From assembly GCF_030068455.1 (NCBI RefSeq), contig NZ_JAQOSQ010000003.1, positions 1 to 64,000 of the forward strand: 64,000 nt of DNA, written 5' to 3'. Source of the DNA: Roseofilum casamattae BLCC-M143 (lineage in GTDB: Bacteria; Cyanobacteriota; Cyanobacteriia; Cyanobacteriales; Desertifilaceae). The position numbers and the translations under genes were made by a program. The notes under the pieces were generated by a model that saw nothing but the letters and a program-made list of their open reading frames with translations, ran no database searches and was not told the origin of the DNA. This document shows, one piece after another, positions 29,672 through 38,400 of this stretch (positions within the stretch are counted from its first letter, which is position 1; each line of letters begins with the position of its first letter).

Positions 29672-29872
29672 AATCATCTAAAAATCACCTGAGTGCAACA
29701 TACATTATCTTCAAATTTTTGTCAAAAAAAAATACAGGTATAATAGATCGAACATCGGAGTGCGATCGCGGTAAGCAGTTTACAGTTTATCTGCCGTTAA
29801 GTTAAAATAAATTCAGATCGTTAACAAAATATTTATAATCTTTTAGTTTTCATAAATTGAGGAGAGCAACCG
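29672..29872 (+). promoter_or_regulatory. Intergenic region with candidate promoters for K3
   Basis: 201 bases, AT-rich. Two TATAAT boxes are visible: 29739-29744, with TTTTTG 17 bases upstream (29716-29721); and 29834-29839, with TTCAGA 16 bases upstream (29812-29817). A GAGGAGA ribosome-binding site precedes ATG 29873. K3 is thus likely to have its own promoter rather than depend on K2. Confidence 0.4.
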
Positions 29873-32800
29873 ATGAATATCTCCAGTTTATCCCTAAGAA
29901 ACTATGAAATTAACACTCTTATTTACCAGAGCGTTCGCACCCTAGTTTATCGAGGACGAAAAATTAATGACGGACAACCCGTAGCGATCAAATTGATGCA
30001 ACGGGAATATCCAACCTTTAACGAATTAGTCCAATTTCGTAACCAGTACGCCATTGCCAAGAATGTCAGTATAGAAGGAATCGTAAAACCCTATGCTCTA
30101 GAACGTTACCAGAACCGTTATGCCCTCATCATGGAAGATTCTGGGGGAATTTCGCTAGCTGAATATTATCAAAACTCAACTCTAGCTCTCCCAGAATTTT
30201 TGTCTCTGGGCATTCAACTGTCCCGGATTCTCCATCAATTGCACCAACATCGGGTGATCCATAAAGACATAAAACCTGCAAATATACTCATCCATCCCGA
30301 AACTAAAGAAGTGCAACTGATCGATTTTAGCATTTCATCTTTACTGCCCAAAGAAACCCAAACTTTGCAAACACCGAATGTCCTTGAAGGAACTCTAGCC
30401 TATATTTCTCCAGAACAAACCGGTCGCATGAACCGAGGTATAGATTATCGCAGCGATTTCTATTCTCTAGGAGTCACATTTTATGAGCTTCTCAACGGCA
30501 ATTTACCCTTTGAGACCAATGATTCCCTAGAACTGGTTCACTGTCACATTGCCAAAACTCCTCCAGCAATAAACTCTCAAATTCCGAGTTCCTTGAGGAA
30601 TATAGTAATGAAACTAATGGCAAAAAATGCCGAAGACCGGTATCAAAGTGCTTTGGGTTTGAAGTATGATTTAGAAAAATGCTTTGCTCAGTGGCAAGAA
30701 AAAGGCACTATTGAGCTATTTGAGTTAGGAAAGCGGGATCTGAGCGATCGCTTCTGTGTCCCAGAAAAACTCTATGGGCGAGAAACCGAAGTTCAAACCC
30801 TACTGGATGCCTTCGAGCGAGTCACATCCCCAGACTTCAGTAAGAGTAACCAGGGAGAAGGTTCAAAAGCCGAAATAATTCTGGTGGCGGGCTACTCAGG
30901 CATCGGAAAAACCGCCATCATTAACGAAGTCCACAAACCGATTACGCGACAAAAAGGATACTTTATCAAAGGGAAATTTGATCAATTTAGCCGCAGCAAT
31001 CCCTTTTCAGCTTTCGTACAAGCATTTCGAGACTTAATTGGACAATTACTCGGAGAATTCGATGAGCAATTGCAAAGGTGGAAAGCGAAAATCCTAGAAG
31101 CTGTCGGAGAAAACGGGCAAGTGCTGATTGAAGTCATTCCCGAACTCGAACGCATTATTGGAGAGCAACCTCCAGTTCCCGAACTTGAAGGGAATGCAGC
31201 CCAGAACCGCTTTAACCTCCTATTCGAGAAATTCATCGCCATCTTCACCACCAAAGAGCATCCCTTAACCATCTTTATCGATGACTTGCAATGGGCGGAC
31301 TCAGCATCCCTAGATTTACTGAAAGTTTTGATGGGAGAGAGTCAGAATGGATATCTATTACTCTTAGGTGCATATCGAGATAACGAAGTGTCTCCCACCC
31401 ATCCATTTATCCTTTGCTTGGGGGAATTAGAGCAACACAACACGACCATTTCGACCCTTACTCTTAGCCCCTTATCTATCAGTTATATCAATCAATTAGT
31501 CGCAGAAACCCTCATTTGCGATCTCGAATTAGCCATGCCTTTAACGGAGTTAGTGCATCAAAAAACTCAAGGGAATCCCTTCTTTGCCACTCAGTTTCTA
31601 AAAGGATTACATAAAGATGGATTAATTGAATTTAATCCAGATTTGGGCTATTGGGAATGCGATTTCGTCAGGGTCAGAGAAGCCGCTCTCACAAATGACG
31701 TAGTACAGTTTATGATAGGACAGTTGCAAAAGCTGCCTGAAGATACTCAAGCCGTGCTAAAACTGGCCGCATGTATCGGCAACCAATTTGACTTAGAGAC
31801 ATTAGAGATTATCTGCAATACCCCTTCAGAAGAAGTAGCAGCCGCTCTGTGGAGTGCTCTCCGAGAAGGGTTAGTTTTACCCCAGAGCCAAGCCTACAAG
31901 TTTTTCCAAGGAGGGGAGAAAGAAGACGAAGGAGGAGAGAGGATCTCCGTAGTTTATCGTTTCTTGCACGATCGCGTACAGCAAGCAGCTTATGCCTTGA
32001 TTGAGGAAACACAGAAAAAAGCAGTTCACCTTCAAATCGGACAGTTGCTGCGGCAAAATACAGCAGCCGAGGCATCATCAGCAAGAATATTTGAAATTGC
32101 AGATCATTTAAATATTGCCTGGGAACTAATGGCGGATGAATCAGAACGAATCGCATTAGCGAGACTGAATTTAGAGGCAGGAAAAAAAGCAAAATCTTCG
32201 ACAGCTTATGCAGCAGCTTTAGAGCAATACTTTACTCGTGGAATTGAAGTGTTGCCAGCAGAAAAGTGGCAGAACTATTATGAATTGACATTTCGTTTAT
32301 ATCGAGAATGCTCGGAATGTGAATATCTCTGCGGTAATTTTGAGAAAGCCGAGGAACTATTTGACGAAATTTTAGAGCAAGTTAATTCAGATATTGAACG
32401 GGCAGAAATCCAAAACATCCGCGTCATTTTATATGATAATATAGGTAAATATGCAGAAGCAATCGAGACAGCAGCAGATGCAGTAAATCGGTTTGGGATA
32501 AACTTACCAACAACAGATACAGAAGCAATATCGTTGGAGTTTGAGAAAGAACTAGAACGACTGAATAACAGTCTCAAATTCATCAAGATTTCCGAACTGT
32601 TAGATATACCAGCAATGAACGATCCAGCTATGGTCGCTGCCATGAAACTCTTAGCCGATCTCACTGGCCCTACTTATTTCACCAATCAAGATTTATGTTC
32701 TTTGATATCATTGAAAATGGTTAATATATCCATCGACTATGGCAACTCCGAGAGTTCTGCTCATGGATATGTCTACTGGGGGTTTACGATTGGTCCAAAA

Positions 32801-35317
32801 CTAAATAACTACAAAGCAGCCTATGAATTCGGCCAATTGGGACTACAGCTAAACGAGCGTTTCAATAATCCTAGTTTGGACTGTAAGATTGCTAATATGT
32901 TTGGTGCTTTTGTCAATCCTTGGCGGAATCATCTAGAGGCAGGAATTCCAGTGTTAAGGCGTGGCGTTCAAATTGGTTCAGAGATTTTAGATGTCTGGGC
33001 GACTTATAACGGATATCATTTGATTCTGCAACGAATTCTCTGTGCAGAGGATCTTAATAGTATTCTAGAGGAGTCCAAGCAGCATCTTGAATTCTGTAAC
33101 AGAATCAAAAGTCATATTTTTTCTCTGCTTCAAAAATTCTATCAAGGCATTGTTCTAAATTTGAAAGGATTAACTCTAGACAAGTTTTCATTGAGTTTCT
33201 CATCCAATTCGTATGATTTTAATGAAGAAGAATGCCTGCAAGAATGGAAGGAAACGAACTTCATGCCTGGAGTCGTCCCTTACTACATATTTAAAGCTCA
33301 GATTTTTTTCTCTTATAGAGAATACGAAAAAGCCCTAGAAATGATTGAAAAGAGCGATCGCGACCTCGTTTTTATTTCAGGAATTCCCAGCCAAGCAAAT
33401 CATTATATGTACTATTCTCTAATTTTGATGGCACTGTATGCAGAAGCGGATACTTCGCAACAAAGGGAATACGAGGAAATTATCGCAGCCAATCAAGAGA
33501 AGATGAAGCTTTGGGCAGATAATTGCTCGGAAAACTTCTTACATAAATATACTTTAGTGGAGGCAGAAAGAGCCAGAATTGCCGGACAATATCTGAAAGC
33601 AATGGACGATTACGATCGCGCCATAGCCGCAGCCAAAGAAAATGGCTATATTCAAGAGGAAGCCTTAGCTAACGAACTCGCTGCTCAATTCTACCTCAAC
33701 TGGGGCAAAGAAAAGTTTGCCGCCGTTCATCTGCAAGCCTCCTACTACTGCTACGCTCAATGGGAAGCCAAAGCAAAAATGGACGATCTCCAACAGTGCT
33801 ATCCCGAACTTCTCAAGTCAATTGTTGAAAACGATCGCAACGCTTCAAAATCAGGAATTAGCATCTCCAAAATTACCAGCAATTATCATAGCAAAAATGC
33901 AAGTATTTCCAGCATTTCTTCTATTCTCGATTTTTCCTCCCTTTTAAAAGCCTCTCAAATCTTATCGGGAGAGATCGAACTCGATCGGCTAGTTTCCACC
34001 CTGATGAAGATCATTATCGAGAATGCCGGAGCAACGAAAGGAGCCTTATTATTAATTGACGATGAAGGATTGAAGGTAGAGGCGATCGCCACGCGCACCC
34101 ATGCCGAAAATGATTTAACGCTTGATTCGTTAAATCAATCCATTCCCCTCGAAAACTATTCCGATTTACCCGCCGGATTAATTAATACCGTTAGACGCAC
34201 CACCGAAACTGCTCTATTAGATGCCAAAACTGCCCAAACTCAATTTGCCACCGATAATTATTTACTGCGCTTTTCTCCCCAAAGTTTGCTCTGTATGCCA
34301 TTGCTCGGGCGCGGCAATTTAATCGGCATTCTTTATTTAGAAAATCATCTCACTGCCAATGCATTTACCATGGATAGAATAGAAGTGCTAGATGCCCTAT
34401 GTGCCCAAGCTGCAATTTCCTTAACCAATGCACGACTGTACGAACAGGCCCAACAAGCATTAACCGATCTGCAACAAGCCCAACTGCAATTAGTGCAAAG
34501 TGAGAAAATGTCAGCTTTGGGCAACTTGCTGGCAGGAGTAGCCCACGAAATTAATAATCCCGTGGCATTTATTGCCGGCAATATAGATCCAGCTCAACAT
34601 TACTTAGAAGACCTATTTGGACTCATTGACCTGTATCAGCAAGAATATCCACAGCCAACAGAAGTTATAGAAGAAGAAATCGAAACCATAGATTTAGAGT
34701 TTCTCAGAGAAGATTTACCCCAACTGATTGCGTCGATGCGAGAAGGAACCGATCGCATTCGCCACATTAGTACGTCCCTACGCACCTTCTCGCGCACGGA
34801 TAAAGAACATCAAGTCCCGTTTAATGTGCATGACGGCCTTGACAGTACCTTGCTCATTTTGAAACATCGCCTGAAAGCTAACGAAGAGCGTCCGGACATT
34901 GAAATTATCAAAGAGTACGGACAATTGCCAGAAGTGCAATGCTTTCCCGGACAGCTCAATCAAGTATTTATGAATCTAATTGCTAATGCGATCGATGCAT
35001 TAGATGAAGGAAATAACGGACGTAGCTTTGATGAGATTGCCGCTCGGCCCAATCAAATTGAGATTCGCACCTTCATCGAACACCAACAAGTAAAAATCTG
35101 TATTAAGGACAATGGTACGGGAATGCCCGAGGAAGTGCAAGAGCGAATTTTTGAGCAAGGATTTACCACGAAAGGAGTGGGGAAAGGTACGGGTTTGGGA
35201 ATGGCGATCGCCCTTTCAATTATCGAAGAAAAGCATGGAGGTAGAATTAGCTGTCATTCTGAATTAGGCAAAGGGACTGAGTTTGCGATCGCTATTCCTC
35301 TTCATTTTCCTGGGTGA
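29873..35317 (+). CDS. Multikinase K3: mosaic of K5-like front and K1/K2-like histidine kinase end
   Basis: 1814 residues. Start chosen by the GAGGAGA site. The N-terminus (NYEINTLIYQSVRTLVYRG, NDGQPVAIKLM) and the GAF region (DFSSLLKASQILSGEIELDR, LLRFSPQSLLC) resemble K5, while the final 430 bases are almost identical to K2. Catalytic loop IHKDIKPANILI (about 131), DFS about 150, Walker A with GYSGIGKTAI (about 339), Walker B about 465, GAF about 1355-1522, His1558. The helical region is poorly conserved with any neighbour. It has no 24-base insertion (NWGKEK). It ends in LHFPG, the same tail as the remnant at 18560, and the spacer that follows is also shared with the start of K1. Confidence 0.92.
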   Translation: MNISSLSLRNYEINTLIYQSVRTLVYRGRKINDGQPVAIKLMQREYPTFNELVQFRNQYAIAKNVSIEGIVKPYALERYQNRYALIMEDSGGISLAEYYQNSTLALPEFLSLGIQLSRILHQLHQHRVIHKDIKPANILIHPETKEVQLIDFSISSLLPKETQTLQTPNVLEGTLAYISPEQTGRMNRGIDYRSDFYSLGVTFYELLNGNLPFETNDSLELVHCHIAKTPPAINSQIPSSLRNIVMKLMAKNAEDRYQSALGLKYDLEKCFAQWQEKGTIELFELGKRDLSDRFCVPEKLYGRETEVQTLLDAFERVTSPDFSKSNQGEGSKAEIILVAGYSGIGKTAIINEVHKPITRQKGYFIKGKFDQFSRSNPFSAFVQAFRDLIGQLLGEFDEQLQRWKAKILEAVGENGQVLIEVIPELERIIGEQPPVPELEGNAAQNRFNLLFEKFIAIFTTKEHPLTIFIDDLQWADSASLDLLKVLMGESQNGYLLLLGAYRDNEVSPTHPFILCLGELEQHNTTISTLTLSPLSISYINQLVAETLICDLELAMPLTELVHQKTQGNPFFATQFLKGLHKDGLIEFNPDLGYWECDFVRVREAALTNDVVQFMIGQLQKLPEDTQAVLKLAACIGNQFDLETLEIICNTPSEEVAAALWSALREGLVLPQSQAYKFFQGGEKEDEGGERISVVYRFLHDRVQQAAYALIEETQKKAVHLQIGQLLRQNTAAEASSARIFEIADHLNIAWELMADESERIALARLNLEAGKKAKSSTAYAAALEQYFTRGIEVLPAEKWQNYYELTFRLYRECSECEYLCGNFEKAEELFDEILEQVNSDIERAEIQNIRVILYDNIGKYAEAIETAADAVNRFGINLPTTDTEAISLEFEKELERLNNSLKFIKISELLDIPAMNDPAMVAAMKLLADLTGPTYFTNQDLCSLISLKMVNISIDYGNSESSAHGYVYWGFTIGPKLNNYKAAYEFGQLGLQLNERFNNPSLDCKIANMFGAFVNPWRNHLEAGIPVLRRGVQIGSEILDVWATYNGYHLILQRILCAEDLNSILEESKQHLEFCNRIKSHIFSLLQKFYQGIVLNLKGLTLDKFSLSFSSNSYDFNEEECLQEWKETNFMPGVVPYYIFKAQIFFSYREYEKALEMIEKSDRDLVFISGIPSQANHYMYYSLILMALYAEADTSQQREYEEIIAANQEKMKLWADNCSENFLHKYTLVEAERARIAGQYLKAMDDYDRAIAAAKENGYIQEEALANELAAQFYLNWGKEKFAAVHLQASYYCYAQWEAKAKMDDLQQCYPELLKSIVENDRNASKSGISISKITSNYHSKNASISSISSILDFSSLLKASQILSGEIELDRLVSTLMKIIIENAGATKGALLLIDDEGLKVEAIATRTHAENDLTLDSLNQSIPLENYSDLPAGLINTVRRTTETALLDAKTAQTQFATDNYLLRFSPQSLLCMPLLGRGNLIGILYLENHLTANAFTMDRIEVLDALCAQAAISLTNARLYEQAQQALTDLQQAQLQLVQSEKMSALGNLLAGVAHEINNPVAFIAGNIDPAQHYLEDLFGLIDLYQQEYPQPTEVIEEEIETIDLEFLREDLPQLIASMREGTDRIRHISTSLRTFSRTDKEHQVPFNVHDGLDSTLLILKHRLKANEERPDIEIIKEYGQLPEVQCFPGQLNQVFMNLIANAIDALDEGNNGRSFDEIAARPNQIEIRTFIEHQQVKICIKDNGTGMPEEVQERIFEQGFTTKGVGKGTGLGMAIALSIIEEKHGGRISCHSELGKGTEFAIAIPLHFPG

Positions 35318-35434
35318 TATTACTTAAGTACTTGTAAGGAATGACTGACGATCGCTGGGGGAGTGCGATCGAGATCTCTTTGGAGGCGAAAATCGAAGGC
35401 TATAATTAATTCCACCGCGATCGAAGCCAGAGAT
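35318..35434 (+). repeat. Spacer duplicated from 18561-18676
   Basis: The bases after the stop of K3 repeat those after the remnant at 18560: TGATATTACTTAA, TACTTGT, then a run through the ACGATCGCTGGGGGAGTGCG segment, up to GCGATCGAAGCCAGAGATATG at the next start. A few substitutions and a short length change put the two upstream frames out of register, which shows that this spacer is not coding. It marks the edge of a segmental duplication that joined a kinase end to a kinase start. Confidence 0.8.
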
Positions 35435-38400
35435 ATGATCCCAGAACTAGCAAGCTATCAAATTGGCGAAAACATATATGAAGGAACCCGAACTCTCGTC
35501 TATAGAGGAATTCGCCGTTCTGACTCGCAAAAAGTGGTTATCAAATTTTTGCGCAACTCATATCCGAGCTTTAGCGAATTAGTACAGTTTCGCAACCAAT
35601 ATGCCATTGCGAAAAACCTCGATAGTGCAGGAATTCTCCAGCCCTTAAGCCTAGAACGCTATGGTAATGGTTATGCCTTAGTTATGGAAGATTTGGGAGC
35701 TATCTCTCTGGATAAGATATTGGCCAAAGAGGAGTTAGACTTAGGAAGATGCTTGGATATTGCCATTCAACTGGCTGAGATATTACAGGAGCTAGATCGG
35801 CAACGAGTTATCCACAAAGATATCAAACCCGGCAATATCCTAATTTGCCCGGAAACCCAACAAGTTAAACTCATTGATTTCAGTATTGCCTCTCTCCTGC
35901 CTCGCGAAGCGCAAGAAATAAAAAATTTCAATGTCCTAGAAGGAACCCTAGCCTATATTTCCCCGGAACAAACCGGACGGATGAATCGAGGCATTGACTA
36001 CCGCAGCGATTTCTATTCCCTAGGGGTCACATTCTACGAACTCCTCGCAGGACGCTTGCCCTTCAACAACGACGACCCGATGGAATTGGTTCACGCCCAT
36101 ATCGCCCAACAACCCATTCCCCCCTCCAATTGGTTGAATGGCAATGGAGAAAACTATCCTCAGAGCCTCTCGGATATTATCTTGAAATTAATGGCGAAAA
36201 ACGCCGAAGACCGCTATCAGAGCGCCCTCGGACTCAAATACGACCTCGAAAAATGTAGAAGGCAATATCAAGAAACTGGGGAAATCGTGCCATTTGTCTT
36301 GGGAGAGCGGGATATATGCGATCGCTTTCTCCTTCCCGAAAAACTCTACGGACGGGAAAAAGAAGTGCAAACCCTCCTCGATGCCTTTGAACGAGTCGCA
36401 GCCGGACAAACTGAAATGATGCTAGTAGCGGGATTTTCCGGCATCGGCAAAACCGCCGTCGTCAACGAAGTCCACAAACCCATCGTGCGACAGAAAGGCT
36501 ACTTTATCAAAGGGAAATTCGACCAATTCAATCGCAACATCCCCTTTTCTGCCTTCGTGCAAGCCTTCCGAGACTTAATGGAGCAATTACTCGGAGAAAG
36601 CGACACCCAATTGCAAGAGTGGAAAACCCAAATCTTAGCCGCCGTCGGAGAAAATGGGCAAGTTCTCGTCGATGTCATTCCTGAATTAAAACAAATTATC
36701 GGAGAACAATCTCCCGTCCCCGAACTTTCTGGCAGCGCATCCCAAAATCGATTTAACCTCCTGTTTGAGAAATTTATCGCCGTCTTTACCACCCAAGAAC
36801 ATCCCTTAACCCTCTTTCTTGATGACTTGCAATGGGCAGATTCAGCCTCATTAAATTTGTTAAAGATATTGATGGGAGACAATCAAACGGGATATCTGCT
36901 TTTGTTGGGGGCCTATCGAGATAACGAGGTTTTCCCCGCCCATCCCTTGATGTTAACTTTAGGGAAATTAGAGCAACAAAACACCACAATTTCGACGATT
37001 ACTTTAACTCCCCTATCAGTCCTTCACATTAATCAATTAGTAGCAGAAACTCTCAGTTGTTCGCAGGATTTAGCCACTCCGCTCACGGATTTAGTCTATC
37101 AAAAAACGAAAGGGAATCCTTTCTTTACCACTCAATTCTTAAAGGGATTGCATGAGGATGACTTGATTACCTTTAACCGAAATTTGGGCTATTGGGAATG
37201 CGATTTAGTGAAGGTGCGAGATGCCACTCTCACCGATGATGTGGTGGAATTTATGGCGGGACGACTGCATAAGTTACCCAAAGCAACCCAAAATATCCTC
37301 AAGTTAGCCGCCTGTATCGGCAATCAATTCGAGCTAGAGACCTTAGCCGTTATCTGCGAAAATCCAGCCGAAGAAGTGGCCGCCGATTTGTGGAATGCCT
37401 TGCGAGAAGGGTTAATATTACCTCAGAGCGAAACCTACAAGTTTTTTCAAGGATGGGAAGGAGAGAAAGAGCAAGCAGAGGGAGTTACCGTTGGGTATCG
37501 CTTCCTGCACGATCGCGTTCAACAAGCCGCTTATTCTTTGATTCCAGAAGACCAAAGAAAAGGAACTCACTTCAATATCGGTACATTGTTATTGGAGAAA
37601 ATACCAGAGGCTCAACTGGAAGAAGAGATTTTTACAATTACTTCTCATCTTAATCGGGGAATAGAACTCATTCCCACTCCAGAGAGACAACTTCAACTGT
37701 GTGAGTTGAATCTCTTGGCCACTCAAAAAGCCAAATCTTCCACCGCTTATACCGCAGCGTGGGAATATGTAGAAACGGGAATACAACTCCTAGAAAAGAG
37801 TTCTTGGCAAACTTATTATGACCTGACTCTAAATCTCTATACAGAAGCCGTAGAGGTTGCTTATCTTAAAAGTGATTTTGAGACCATGGAACAAATGGTG
37901 GAGATAGTCTTCAGCCAAGCTCATCATATTCTCGATCAAGTCAAGGTTTATGAGATGCAGGTTCAGCGTCTCTCCGTTCAAAATCAATTTATTGCGGCCA
38001 TTGAGGTGGCATTAGGCTATCTCAAACTATTGGGGGTCGATCTACCATTAGACCCAACAGTGGAAGAAGTAGAAACGTGGCTAGAGAACACTAATAGGGC
38101 AGTGGATAAGATGTCCGATGAAGCAATGATTGAGCTTCCTGAGATGACAAATCAGGAAATGAAAGCAGCGATGGAAATAATATCACGTTTGATTGGACCC
38201 TGTTACTTCTTTCGTCCCAACTTATTAGCGATTAGTGCATGTCAATCAGTCTTGTTGTCTTTGGAATATGGGAATACTTTAGATACACCTCCGGCTCTCT
38301 CAATGTATGCGACAGCTTTATGTAATGTCAATGACATATCTAGAGCATATCGGAGTGGAAGCATCGGAGTAAAAATCCTCCAGAAACAGCATAAAAACCC

